The translations under genes were made by a program, and so were the position numbers. This document shows positions 29,811 through 40,069 of a stretch of 64,000 nucleotides of DNA, in pieces. The notes under the pieces were generated by a model, which was not told the origin of the DNA, did no database searches, and saw only the letters and a list, made by a program, of their open reading frames with translations. Positions within the stretch are counted from its first letter, which is position 1, and the number at the start of each line of letters is the position of its first letter. This DNA is from Symbiodinium kawagutii (taxonomy: Eukaryota; Sar; Dinophyceae; Suessiales; Symbiodiniaceae): NCBI GenBank assembly GCA_009767595.1, contig VSDK01024160.1:335688-399687 (forward strand). Direction: 5' to 3'.

Positions 29811-30390
29811 AACATCTGTGAGGATTTTGATGGATTTTGTAGTGGTTATTGAATGTTATTAGATGTCATTAGATGTAATTAGATGTTATTAGTTCTTCCC
29901 TTTGGGTTTTCAATCGTTTTCATGAGTTAGATAATGATTGTTTTGATCATGTTGGATAATGATGTTTACTATACTTTAACATTGGTTATGAGTTCTTGGG
30001 TATGAGTGATTACATGAGAATAACGGCTTGCGAGTAGGGTCAGGATTGACAATCGTCGGTCATTGATGGTTGATGGTCAGTATCCAACTGATGTTTCTCA
30101 CATCGAGCAGAGCTTGGCGGTGGCGCAACAGTGCTGAGGAATGGTTGCCACCATGAAGACCAGATGTCGACCGCTCAATGGCACTGGAAACCGTTGCGTT
30201 CGAGGAGTGGTTGAGTCAATGGTTGCGCATGGTTGAGTTCAAGGCAGATGAGTGTCAAAATCAGCTGGTTGATCAGTCGTGAGCTTCGGCCAGTTGATTT
30301 TCTGGTTTTCAAATTTGGCTGACATTCTCACAGATTTTTGGAAACTGCTCAGATGATTTTGGGTCCATGGATGGTTCATGTTTCCAAGGT

Positions 30391-30520
30391 CTGAAGCTCC
30401 TGGTGCGACTCTGGCTCTGTTGCTTTCTGGGCTCGCGGAAGATCGAGGCCTACTTTCACAAAAAGGGCTGGCTGGCCACTTGGATGGAAGCAGCATCACA
30501 TCAAGCCGCTGAGAGCTGTC
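30391..30520 (+). other. Exon-like patch, frame uncertain
   Basis: Two plus frames are open: LVRLWLCCFLGSRKIEAYF, and EAPGATLALLLSGLAEDRGL ending at TGA. One probably codes, but the sequence does not decide. Confidence 0.3.
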
Positions 30521-30545
30521 AATTGGGGCGCAAGCATTGTGAAAG

Positions 30546-30548
<3 letters not shown>

Positions 30549-30628
<80 letters not shown>

Positions 30629-30660
30629 CCATCATCACCATCATCATCATCATCATCACC
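30549..30660 (+). repeat. Microsatellite (CAT)n
   Basis: Over 30 CAT units with a few CAC interruptions near the 3' end. Confidence 0.97.
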
Positions 30661-30769
30661 CATCGCAAGTCAATATTATTGATTAACAATCATCATCCAC
30701 GGTGACCATGTGAAAATTTGTCAGTTGATCGCGAGTCTCCACCTGGTTGCCATCGTCATTTACCAAGTA

Positions 30770-31018
30770 CCACCCAACCATCCACCAACCACCCACCAAC
30801 CATCCACCAACCAACCAACTAACCCAACAATCCACCCACCCACCCACCAACCAGGCAAGCAACCAAGCAACCAAGCAACCAAGCAACCAAGCAACCAAGC
30901 AACCAAGCAACCAAGCAATCAAGCAATCAAGCAATCAAGCAACCAACCAGCCAGCCCAGCCAACCAACCAACCAACCAACGAACCAACCAACCAACCAAC
31001 CAACCAACCAACCATTCA
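30770..31018 (+). repeat. (CCAAC/CCAAG)n low-complexity tract
   Basis: Runs of CCACCAACCA, then AAGCAACC, then CCAACCAA, ending 30 bp before the acceptor of exon 31051. The pyrimidine-poor plus strand is unusual immediately upstream of a 3' splice site. Confidence 0.95.
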
Positions 31019-31050
31019 CCATGCGTTTCCCACTCCTTTCCACCTCCCAG

Positions 31051-31110
31051 GACGTGCTGAACACGCTGAATGGCTTCGGCTTGGGCGCCAGCGATGTCTT
31101 TGTGAAGTTG
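31051..31110 (+). CDS. Small exon, unknown protein
   Basis: Strong acceptor (CTTTCCACCTCCCAG) and donor (GTGAGT). 20 codons, phase 0 at both ends: DVLNTLNGFGLGASDVFVKL. Third positions nearly all G/C. Unidentified. Confidence 0.6.
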
Positions 31111-31209
31111 GTGAGTTCCGCAGCGGCATCCCAGGGCATGGGGAGCTGCTTGGAGCCAAGGGTATCCCTATGGCCCTTTAAAGGGGGAGCTAAGGGCTAC
31201 CAGGAGCGG

Positions 31210-32220
31210 CCTTACTAAATGACTGAATAGGTTGGTTTATGGTCAGTTAAGAGTGGGTTAGCTTGTTGATATGGGATGGCATGGGCTCAGAGTGGGCTAG
31301 TAGTGGGTTTATAGTTGGATATAGTGGGTTGATAGTTGGTCAATAGCTAGTCAATAAACGTTAACGGTGAATATTCGGTGAGTGCAAGCGGGTAGGTCTA
31401 AGTTTTGAGGATTCACAATCAATCGTTGAAACATTTGGATGGTCAACAACCCTTGGCCATTGACGAGGGTTCATCATGGCTATATATGGCTATGATGATC
31501 GTTTTAAGCGCTTGGTTGATTGCTACACTGCCTTGGGAGCCCCTGGCGCATGGCTGGGTTACAACTGGGAAGCCGCCCGGGGAAGCCCCTTGGGTGACAG
31601 CTGTGTGAAGTCTGGGCTTCGCTTGCGCGGGTGCTGAATGACCATTCCGGGGAAGAGTCTGGTGGGGTAACCTACCCAGCATGGGCTCCTTCCCCAGCAT
31701 GGGCACCCTATCCACCATGGGATCCATGGGTTCGATCTGGGCACCCAGGCAACAATGCAGAGCTGGCAAGGACCGGCTCTCCATGACTTGGCTCCAGTGG
31801 AATGTCCTGGTGGCAGGGGGAATGGTCAACATTGGTTGATGCTCCTAGGTCCTAAGTGATGAGGGCAGTTGACAAACTAGACGATGGTTCTCAACCATTA
31901 TTGAGGGTGGATGCTGCCAGTTGATGGTTGGTGCATGGCGAAGTCTTAGACAATGGTCGCCCATGCGTCAACTGTTTGTCTTGGATACCGTTCTCCCGTT
32001 GCACACTTAACGTGCAACTGCCGGGGGGCCAACGAGAACTTGCAAATGAGGTAATTGCAAGGGTACGGGTGGCCTCAACTTGCTAATTTGGTGTTGGCCA
32101 TGATGCCTAATGGGAGATCAACATCAACATTCACCACCACAGTTAAACGGCTTTTATATAGTTTGTTAATATGCTTGCCCTCCAGCGCCAACCCATGGCG
32201 GCCCCTTGGGCAACCGCCAA
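31210..32220. other. Spacer
   Basis: Short TAGTGGGTTGATAG-type repeats at 31230-31380. A plus stretch around 31500-31830 is open on both strands without splice support. I see no supported gene. Confidence 0.4.
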
Positions 32221-32509
32221 NNNNNNNNNNNNNNNNNNNNNNNNNNNNNNNNNNNNNNNNNNNNNNNNNNNNNNNNNNNNNNNNNNNNNNNNNNNNNNNN
32301 NNNNNNNNNNNNNNNNNNNNNNNNNNNNNNNNNNNNNNNNNNNNNNNNNNNNNNNNNNNNNNNNNNNNNNNNNNNNNNNNNNNNNNNNNNNNNNNNNNNN
32401 NNNNNNNNNNNNNNNNNNNNNNNNNNNNNNNNNNNNNNNNNNNNNNNNNNNNNNNNNNNNNNNNNNNNNNNNNNNNNNNNNNNNNNNNNNNNNNNNNNNN
32501 NNNNNNNNN
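32221..32509. other. Assembly gap
   Basis: 289 N. The flanks share TGGCGGCCCCTT (32191-32202 and 32547-32558), suggesting a tandem repeat collapsed in the gap. Confidence 0.99.
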
Positions 32510-32572
32510 CCCCCCGGGGGCGCCCCGTGGGCCCCCCGCCAATCTGTGGCGGCCCCTTACCCAACACAGCAG

Positions 32573-32659
32573 AGGACCATTGACCGCGGGACGCTGCTGA
32601 AACTGCTGGATCTCATCCGACAACTGGGTCCGTTGGACACGTGGTTCTACTTCCTGAAG
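32573..32659 (+). CDS. Exon, unknown protein
   Basis: Acceptor CACAGCAG, donor GTCGGC. 29 codons, phase 0 at both ends: RTIDRGTLLKLLDLIRQLGP then LDTWFYFLK. An amphipathic helix is likely. Unidentified. Confidence 0.55.
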
Positions 32660-32933
32660 GTCGGCAGGGGACCGAATGCCAAGCCCCGGATCGGTTGCAA
32701 GGCGAAGATGTTGCCACAACTGGGGCTTCTCATGGGTCCATTTTTCGGGTTCCGATTTTTCGGCGAAGCTGGGAACATGGACGACACCCCCACCTTTACG
32801 TCATGGCTTCAGGGAGATCAAAAGGAGTGTCCCCAGGGTGCTATGGCCACGTCCCAGGTGTGCAACTGTTGAGCCATGCCATGTTCAACAACTGGGCAGC
32901 CCCTGTGCGCAGGCAGTGTGTGCTCCTTTGCAG

Positions 32934-32972
32934 ACAGCCTTGCCCATTATGCAGCAGCACGTGTTGAGGCAG
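32934..32972 (+). CDS. Small exon, unknown protein
   Basis: Acceptor CTTTGCAG, donor GTTCTC. 13 codons TALPIMQQHVLRQ, phase 0 at both ends, so it can follow exon 32573-32659 directly. Short, so less certain. Confidence 0.4.
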
Positions 32973-33922
32973 GTTCTCACAGCCAGATGGCCATTTGCGG
33001 AAAATGATTGGCCCCTCACTAAAGAATCAGTTGCCATTCTGAAGCAATCCCAGTCAATATTTCTGACAGATCAAGAACCACTGGTGATACTGATATGCCA
33101 GGAAATCCTAGTGAATCATGCTTAATAGCTACCATTTTACTGCTTTTTGTCCGGGTTCACCGTACTCGTATGCTTAGTTCTTCCTCTGCCGTTGCGCGCA
33201 GCCACCCCCCAGGTGTTTGGTCTTCGGTGGACATCGCACTCCCATCGAAGAAGCAAGAGTAGCGCAACGAAACAGGAGACGTGGACCGGCGGGACCCAGC
33301 TGAGATCACATCCCAACGCATCGCGATGCGCCCAAGAACACCTCCCCACACTGGCTGCGTGTTAAGATTAATTATACTATACCAATGGAGGATCCGGATT
33401 AATAAACCCCTTGATCAATTTGATTGGGTAAAACATTTCTAATTATCATCGTGTATTGTTTTTGTATTTTGCTACAAAAGATTCCTTTCGATAAATGATG
33501 GCTACTAAGGTTCCCAACTTGTATTGTTCATTTTATTGGTAAATGCCCACTTCAACCACCCCACATTTCACTGAAATAGCTGCACCATGTTTTAGACCAT
33601 CAGGAATTACATAATACTGATGATTAAAATCACAGCCTAGGTTGCTGATGGCTTCAGAAAGGTGTCAGCTTTCCATGCCCAAAATGTGAGGAGGGGCTTC
33701 AGAGGTGTAATTTTTTTCCATGACCACCAGTACTGTTTATCCGCCCGGTGGTTTCACACAATTTTCCATTTTCCCCCCATATTTGGAATGGTTGGTTGGT
33801 TGGTTGGTTGGTGGGCTGGTTGGATGACAAGCAGATCTTTTGGAAACTAACCCACCACTTCTCGTCAATGCGGGTTCCAGGGTCATGGGTTGATGGGTGG
33901 TCACTGCTCAAGTCACCTGTAG

Positions 33923-34010
33923 GACAGAGCTCTTGGTGTCGGTGCGGCTGGGCAGACCCACGGGGACACCCTTGGGGCAAGCCTCAGCGCACATCACTCC
34001 ACTGGAGAAG
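33923..34010 (+). CDS. Exon, unknown protein
   Basis: Acceptor CCTGTAG, donor GTGGGC. Frame TELLVSVRLGRPTGTPLGQA then SAHITPLEK with G/C third positions. Incoming phase 2, outgoing phase 0, which suits the exon at 34221. Unidentified. Confidence 0.45.
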
Positions 34011-34220
34011 GTGGGCACTGTTGCAGGTCTTAGGTGGGTGACACGGCTGATCATTTCCTGGCTGAATAATGCCTATCTTGGCCTAATAGGGGCCAAGAAT
34101 AATGGCTAAAGAATTGCTATACTCACTATACTGGCTTAATTATGGTCACATCTAGTTGTTACAAGCTATGGATGGCAAGCCGTTGGACGCCCCGGCAAAA
34201 AAATCTAGTTGTTACAGCAG

Positions 34221-34510
34221 CATTCTAATCCATTGGCTTTTCTGGTGAAGGGATGGTCACATCGCATCACTGCTTCTGTGAACAGCGCCATGGAAACCAC
34301 GCGTCAGGTGCTGGGGCACCAGCTGATTACAGAAGGTCTGGGTGATCTGCTGATGTCATGGACCTATCCCAACAGTGACCTGGCCGAGAAAACGGGGATC
34401 TGTGGTTTCAAACGACTGCACTGTGAAGAGTTGTATGCATTTACTGAGGTGCCAATCCATTCACATCCAAATTTTGAATTCAAGGCCTATATACATGAAA
34501 CAAATCAAGG
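34221..34510 (+). CDS. Exon, unknown protein
   Basis: After TTACAGCAG (phase 0) the frame is open for about 96 codons: LVKGWSHRITASVNSAMETT, RQVLGHQLITEGLGDLLMSW and YPNSDLAEKTG. It may end early at CAG-GTGCTG (34307) or run on to about 34510. A 14-bp direct repeat ATCTAGTTGTTACA (34148, 34203) lies just upstream. Unidentified. Confidence 0.5.
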
Positions 34511-34593
34511 TAAATGAGTTTTTCTTGAACACCTTTTCCTTGAATTCAATGGGTTTTGTTGTGGCTTTGTTGGAAATCATTTGACATAACTCA

Positions 34594-34671
34594 CGGCGTA
34601 AGCTTCGTGGCCCGAGGTTGGGTGGCCGGGCAGGGAGCTTTGTTTCATGGCCCGGATGCTTTGGGTGTGAA
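34594..34671 (+). CDS. Exon candidate, unknown protein
   Basis: After GGCGTAAG, reads FVARGWVAGQGALFHGPDAL to a GTGGTG. The frame remains open to a TGA near 34777. Unidentified. Confidence 0.4.
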
Positions 34672-34919
34672 GGTGGTGGAGTACCAAGATGGCCGCGCTT
34701 GGGCTCCTTGGCTTCGATCCCAGGGGCAACAGATGGGCAACAGCATTGCCAGGGAGCCCCTCATCGTTTGGTGGTGATGGCGAGGCATTTTGGATATGGC
34801 GGTGGGTCTTGGTTCCCTGGTACCCTGGCTGTTCAAGTCCCATAAGTGACCAAACTACTCCGACTACCGGGATGTGAGCTACAACCGCGGTTTTAGCTGG
34901 TAAAGACTGACCGACTTAC

Positions 34920-35039
34920 ATGGTTGTGGGTCAAAACCCTGTACCCCTGGTTCCCCTATCATTAACCAGGCTGTTTTCCTTGTCATTCACCAGGCAGTTT
35001 TCCCAAATTATTGGTGGGTTAATATTGATCCATAGCCAT
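34920..35039. mobile_element. TIR element family 1, copy b
   Basis: Starts ATGGTTGTGGGTCAA and ends TTGATCCATAGCCAT. A partial second copy follows, ending TTGATCCATAGCCACATG (35123-35140). Interior words match the family. Confidence 0.6.
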
Positions 35040-35219
35040 ATATAGCTGGTATATCCCCATTATTGTTGGTTGATATCCCCTATTGTTAATCATTAACCAG
35101 CTACTATTGGTTGGTTAAGTGCTTGATCCATAGCCACATGTTCCATCACGACGCAATTGTGGCGTCACTGGGTGGGTCTTCCAGGGGCACCCCTTGGCTC
35201 GTCCTTGTGAGGTCTCGCT

Positions 35220-35423
35220 GTGTCACGTGGCTTGGGTCTTGCAGCCCCAGCAATGCTGCGAACCTTGGAGTTGCGGGGTGGAGGCGCAGCCTTGTGGCAG
35301 GGGGGGGACGAGCGCCCTGCGGGGGGGGGCGAGCCTCTGGCAGTGGGAATCTCCATAGCTCCCATAGCAGGGGCCCGAAACATTGGACGTTCAGTTGAGC
35401 TTTCTTCCCTGCTTGTGGGATGA
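35220..35423. other. GC-rich patch open on both strands
   Basis: Plus reads APAMLRTLELRGGGAALWQG and VGISIAPIAGARNIGRSVEL to a TGA. Minus reads RPMFRAPAMGAMEIPTARG. G-runs at 35304-35329 may affect base calling. Probably coding on one strand. Confidence 0.3.
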
Positions 35424-35887
35424 TGTTGTTGCTTGTGATTGCTTCTTGTTGAGCCTTTGATTCGTGGTCCCTTCCTTCTCACTGAAAGTTACGATCGGGA
35501 ATATTGAGGCACAGACACTTGGAGGGGTGCGTCATGGAAACTTGAAACTACAGCTTCTGCCAGTTCCTCCGCGCTTGTGGATACCCTATGAAGATTATAG
35601 AAGATCATGGATTTACAATGCCACGGTGATGAGCCATCACCAGAGCGGGGTTTCCCAATAGCCGTTTAGTCCTAGCAGTTTGTACTTCAACCCATGGAAA
35701 CACGATCCAGCTTTTTTATCAAGGTTCCGAACCCACTAAACTACGACGTGGAGTGATTTGTGGCCAATTTATGTCAATCTATTTGATGGGTCCATTTGCT
35801 GCTCTTGTTGCGTGAATTATTTCAGGCCTCTCTTCTTTATCGCGCTTCTATTCCTTTCTTCAAAAATTCAGCCACCACCAGAAACCA

Positions 35888-36090
35888 GTGACTTGCTGTT
35901 GTTGGCTACGTCGCCATTCCTCCTCTGGAAGCCCTGCGTCCTCGCTGTCACCCCATCCTTCCAAGCCCCTGAGCCACCGGAAAGTGCAGTTTTTGAGCAC
36001 TCAGGAAGTGTCCACAGGAATTACTTGGGATGAGATGCAACGCTACGATGAGCGCATTGGTTGCACCTCTGGGTGGTCTCCATCCCCCTG
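35888..36090 (+). CDS. Exon candidate, unknown protein
   Basis: A frame with a Ser/Pro-rich start (RRHSSSGSPASSLSPHPS) then KVQFLSTQEVSTGITWDEMQ and RYDERIG. Splice limits are unclear. Unidentified. Confidence 0.35.
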
Positions 36091-36495
36091 TAGGAGTCGT
36101 GGTTTGTGCAGGTCAATTTCGATGAACTGATTCAGTTTTTTTTGCCACGAATTTAGGGCGAGCAGGGACGCAGGATTATGGCTGTTGACAAAGCATGACC
36201 AACCAAGCAACATCTTATGACATCTTGTGTTTTGCCAGCTTACTGCTTGTGTGGCTGGCATGTTTCCTCGGTTTTGACGTCCCTGCATAGTGACGCAACT
36301 AGACGTCAAGTGGGCAACTTGGATAGGGAGCTGATTTGTCACCAGGGTTCCATGGAGGGGGCTTTCTTGTGGAGGATGATGTCACTAACGCGCACCTTCG
36401 TTGGAGCTTGTTGGACCCAAGTCGCCTGCTCATGGCTGAAGGTTCCTGGACACCACCGTTCCATCACATTCCGTTGTAGGTGCGTATCTTGACGC

Positions 36496-36516
36496 TTCGG
36501 CTGCTTTTGGCTCAGG
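36496..36516 (+). other. Possible DinoSL relic upstream of eS24
   Basis: TTTTGGCTCA (10 exact bases of the spliced-leader end) in CTTTTGGCTCAGG, 40 bp before the eS24 start. Relic leaders arise when a trans-spliced mRNA is reverse transcribed into the genome. A 10-base match is suggestive only. Confidence 0.35.
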
Positions 36517-36556
36517 GACCCGCAGGTAGCTCAGCAGGTTAGCGACGCTTCTGGCC

Positions 36557-37876
36557 ATGTCGGAGTTCACCGTTCGCACACGAAAGTTCCAGAACAACCC
36601 CTTGCTGGGACGCAAGCAGTTTCTCATTGCCTGGTTTTAGTGAGATTTTGTTGATCGCAATTTGTTTGGATGGTTGGTTGGTTGATTTTTTGTTGATTGG
36701 TTCGTTGTTTATAATTTTTTGTTTGTTTGTTGGTAGGTTGATTGGTTGGCACCTCTGCACAGCAACGAACTTGTCAGGTTCGTCCTGGATGTGATCCATC
36801 CCGGAATGGCGAACGTCTCCAAGAAGGACTTGGCGGAAAAGCTTCGCAGCATGTACAAGGCTAGATGGTCGGACGGTAGTTCTGAGCAGATCATCACCTC
36901 ACGCCAACAATGATGCCACGGGGATAACCACGTCTTGGTAGGCTGATTCCGCATGGAACATGTTAATGTAGTGTTTTGCGAGCAGCTCTTGTTGATAACC
37001 CTCCTACAGGCTTGAAATTTACTTCCAGGGTTTTCAGTTGTATTGATTTAAAGCTGACATTTTTGCAGTTTTAGGGTGCTCAGGCTATGGGTCCTACCTT
37101 TCCTTACAGGGTAGGTCTTTGGAAAAAGAAAGATTAGAGACGAGGGGAAGACGTGGCGTAAAATCAGGATGACTGCCGCCAGAGATTGCGGTGAACATGT
37201 CAAAACCCAAGCAATCCTCTTTGGCGCGGCAAGGTGAAATTCTGTATCCAACCAGAGTGGCATTTTCCAGACAAATCCATCCCACATCGGCCAAGGTTTT
37301 CATCCCCCGGCGCCTGGTCGACCAATGATGGCCACAGATGCCTGCCAGTTTGGTCATCCAGATTTTAAGATCTCACCACCCTTGCTCCAGTGGAGATGCC
37401 CCCCCCACACACAAGGTCGTTTGATGCCGAAATGGACCAAGGCCCAAGTCAAGATACACATGTGACATGTGATTATTTTGACCTGTCAGGTGAGGGTTGT
37501 TAGAATGCCATAAGATATGCCAGAGATAGAATGCCACCCCATTATGCCATGGCGGGGATCACTCGAAGTAAATTATTTTTGTCCTCCTTGTTTGAAGTGG
37601 AAGTGCATCAAAGTCCAGTAGCTGCGGCAGGTCCATGACGTTCAGTGCATCCAGCTCTTCAGCTTCAAGACAGCCTTCGGTGGTGGTCGCAGCAGTGGCT
37701 TCGGTTTGATCTATGAGAACTTGGAAAAGCTGAAGAAGTTCGAGCCCAAGTACCGCCTCAAGAGGACTGGCGTGGGAGGTGAGAAGACTGGCCCTGGACG
37801 TCGTGCCAAGAAGGACACCAAGAATCGCATGAAGAAAGCCCGGGGCAAGGACAAGGCCAAGGCGGGAAAGAAGTGA
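36557..37876 (+). CDS. RPS24: Ribosomal protein eS24 (RPS24), three exons
   Basis: Exons 36557-36618, 36778-36859 and 37631-37876 join to 129 codons plus TGA. The protein starts MSEFTVRTRKFQNNPLLGRK, continues FVLDVIHPGMANVSKKDLAE and SMYKVHDVQCIQLFSFKTAF, then GGGRSSGFGLIYENLEKLKK, and ends in a Lys-rich tail (DTKNRMKKARGKDKAKAGKK). This matches eukaryotic eS24 from end to end, with the usual length of about 130. It is a component of the small ribosomal subunit in the cytoplasm. Intron 1 (36619-36777) is GT-AG; intron 2 (36860-37630) has a GC donor and AG acceptor. Boundaries were set by phase and by alignment from memory to plant and animal eS24. GC donors are common in dinoflagellates. Confidence 0.95.
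36619..36777 (+). other. eS24 intron 1 (GT-AG)
   Basis: Splits the Gln codon CA/G of RKQFV. Contains T-rich DNA with TTGGTTGGTTGATT runs. No family 1-3 TIR ends are visible. Confidence 0.85.
36860..37630 (+). other. eS24 intron 2 (GC-AG)
   Basis: Starts GCTAGATGG after MYK and ends GCGGCAG before VHDV. 771 bp. Short minus frames at 37048-37357 lie inside; no element ends are recognised. Confidence 0.85.
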
Positions 37877-37942
37877 GTGCCGTGCCGGGTACCAACTGTT
37901 GAACCCTGCGGAGAAAAGGAACTGCGGGCCTGCTGTGGGGCA

Positions 37943-38011
37943 ATGAGTAGCGATCCAGAGATCCTGCGAGATCTACAGCAAACAATTCACAACCCACACG
38001 TCTCGACACAG
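37943..38011 (+). CDS. First exon of the gene after eS24
   Basis: ATG 66 bp after the eS24 stop opens MSSDPEILRDLQQTIHNPHV then STQ, followed by a GTATGG donor. Such close same-strand spacing fits genes whose mRNAs are matured by spliced-leader trans-splicing. Downstream exons may include those at 38.4 and 39.6 kb, but the phases do not join simply. Unidentified protein. Confidence 0.5.
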
Positions 38012-38280
38012 GTATGGTTTCATGGTTCCAAGATCTTGTCATGCTCAAGGCACCAGGGGTTTGTGATTCCTGGAAGACCCGTCGTCACGGTGACTCTGAC
38101 TAGTTGCGTGGTCTTCATGTATGGTGTCAGCAAAATGCACGAACATCTTGATACATGTGTGAAGAATATGCCGGCACAGACATGGGCAGTTTTACTGCCA
38201 TCCTGGGTGAATTTCATAGAACACATGTTGTTCCAGTTGTCTTGATCACAACTGGCTGAAGAAACATTGCCGTCTTCCAG

Positions 38281-38395
38281 GATTTTCATGGATTTCCATG
38301 GATTTCCATGGGTTTCCCATGGGTTTCCCATCAGATTTCCATGGGATTTCGGTGGACTTCCATGGATTTCCGTGGGTTTTCGGTGGGTTTGGGAG
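38281..38395 (+). repeat. TTTCCATGGA tandem repeat
   Basis: About ten diverged copies of GATTTCCATGGGTTTCC. It produces repeated frames (FHGFPWV / HGNPWK) on both strands that are not genes. Confidence 0.9.
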
Positions 38396-38413
38396 AGTTT
38401 CCGGCTGCCCAGG

Positions 38414-38490
38414 TCCCTCTTGGAAGAGTCCAAGTGGAACACCAACGATGCGCAAGGTGCCGGGCAATCGCGGCTACAGCTGCTGCCGCT
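38414..38490 (+). CDS. Exon candidate, frame uncertain
   Basis: After GCTGCCCAG all three plus frames are partly open. SLLEESKWNTNDAQGAGQSR has the best third-position bias. A possible GA donor (GGCAG|GAGTTG) or GTAAAC donor (38510) follows. A family 1 element begins 8 bp after that GT. Confidence 0.35.
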
Positions 38491-38517
38491 TGGCAGGAGT
38501 TGACCCCTGGTAAACTG

Positions 38518-38754
38518 ACATGGCAATGGATCAATATGGCTATGGGTCAAGCAGTTAACCAACCAATAATGGGGGATAATCACCAGAAATAATGGGGAAA
38601 ACAATGGTCAATGATGGGGAACCAAAGGTACGGGGTTTTGACCCACAGCCATATTGACCAACCAGCTAACGGGAGATGATCACCACCAATAATAGTGGGG
38701 AAACAGCCTGGTTGATGGGGAACCAGGGGGACTGAACTGACCCACAGCCACGTG
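38518..38754. mobile_element. Two nested family 1 TIR elements
   Basis: The inner copy 38536-38652 (117 bp) runs from ATGGCTATGGGTCAA to TTGACCCACAGCCAT, near-perfect 15-bp inverted ends. It interrupts an outer copy that starts ACATGGCAATGGATCAA (38518) and ends CTGACCCACAGCCACGTG (about 38754). Nesting shows repeated mobility. Confidence 0.7.
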
Positions 38755-39616
38755 ACAATGGACATGAACCATTTATGGATGATTTCTTCGGGTTTTCTAT
38801 GCTTTTCCGAACAAAATGGTGGATTGTCCATTGCCATGGTAGTTTACCAGGAGGTATCACTATTCTAAATGGAAACTTCTGTAACCAGCCACTAGGGGTG
38901 CAACATTTTTGGACGAACCAAAATGGTTATATCAATGGTTAAGAACGGCTATTCACAAGGGGATAAGAAGCAATAATAGTGGACATGCCAACAACAACGG
39001 ATGGATTATTACTATAAATGCTTAAGAAGCTGGATGATGTTGGGGTTCCTTGTGAGAAATAGCCAAATGTTCAGAGATGGTATCAGTGGAACATGTGTGT
39101 TGATGGAGATGGATGCAGAAAAATCATACGGGTTAAGTCTGGTTTGCGCATGTTCGCGCTGGATCTTTGACCCTGCGCATGGTCGGGGTTATCATATCCC
39201 ATGGAGTTTTTTCTCCAAGCAGGTTGTTTTGCGCCACTGCTCACATGGACAGTACAGTAGTGACATTTCCAAGCTGGTTAGCTTCTTTCAAAGACACCTA
39301 TCGCTCCCACAACTGTTCGACGAGTATGACATGTATGCTTCAAGGTGATGGGACAACATGAACCAAGGTCGAGACTATATACTTATTTATTTATTAATTA
39401 GCTTATGTATTTATTAATTTGCTTATTGATTTACAAATTTGCTTACTTATCTATGTACTTATCTATTATTTGTTTATTTTGTTTATTTATTTATTTATTT
39501 TATTTATCTATATATTCGTTTATTTATTTATTTGATATAGATGAGTTATATGTTCATCCCACGTATTTCTCCGTACTTGGCACAGCTAGCAATCCATTAG
39601 CTGAGCACCACTGAGC

Positions 39617-39709
39617 CGCGGACGTCCAAGGAAGACCTTGGCCAAGTACTTTCTGGCTCAGCTGCGCTTGCTGAACGACATGGTCAAGGCCCGCGCAGCC
39701 ATTAGAGAT
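39617..39709 (+). CDS. Exon ending at a family 1 element
   Basis: 31 codons RGRPRKTLAKYFLAQLRLLN then DMVKARAAIRD, good third-position bias, phase 0 at the 3' end. The acceptor is CACTGAG. The donor GT is base 3-4 of the element at 39708. Basic, helical; unidentified. Confidence 0.5.
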
Positions 39710-39829
39710 GTGGCTATGGGTCAAGCAGTTAACCAACAATAATGGTGGATAATGACCAACAAAACTATAAGGAAAACAATGGTTAATGATAGGGGAACCA
39801 GAGGTACAGGTTCTTGACCCACAGCCATG
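39708..39829. mobile_element. TIR element family 1, copy d, forming an intron
   Basis: Ends ATGTGGCTATGGGTCAA and TTGACCCACAGCCATG. Flanked by TAGAG direct repeats (39703-39707, 39830-39834). The predicted intron 39710-39832 (GT-AG, 123 bp) is essentially this element and nothing else. Confidence 0.6.
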
Positions 39830-39832
39830 TAG

Positions 39833-39868
39833 AGGCTCATGATCCCAGCAACCCGACCCGGAAATTTG
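39833..39868 (+). CDS. Small exon after the family 1 intron
   Basis: 12 codons RLMIPATRPGNL, phase 0, between the AG inside the right TAGAG repeat and a GTGTAG. Short, so tentative. Confidence 0.35.
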
Positions 39869-39978
39869 GTGTAGACCAGAGCGCATGTCACTTCCTAACA
39901 TTTTCCTATCTTTACAATGATTATCTTGGGGTTCCCCCGCCTGCTATTGATCTTGTCTTGATGTGTGCGCAGACCAAG

Positions 39979-40069
39979 CAGGTCCCGGGTCGTGATGATG
40001 CCGTCCTACCCGGACCGCCAGGAGCGACAGATGAACTGCATCATGAGTTTGCAGGAGGAGCCGAAATGA
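39979..40069 (+). CDS. Possible terminal exon
   Basis: After GTGCGCAGACCAAGCAG a frame with nearly all G/C third positions reads VVMMPSYPDRQERQMNCIMS then LQEEPK and TGA at 40067-40069. Another open frame (TKQVPGRDDAVLPG) fits phase 0 but has poorer codon bias. Unidentified. Confidence 0.4.

Noticed and set aside
30747-31181. Asn/Gln/Pro/Thr-rich plus ORF and Leu/Val/Gly/Trp-rich minus ORF
   Set aside because: Both come from the CCAAC/CCAAG simple repeat. Only the small exon at 31051-31110 inside it is supported.
38020-38604. 194-codon minus ORF
   Set aside because: Its middle is the TTTCCATGGA tandem repeat and its end is a family 1 TIR element. No coding signal remains.
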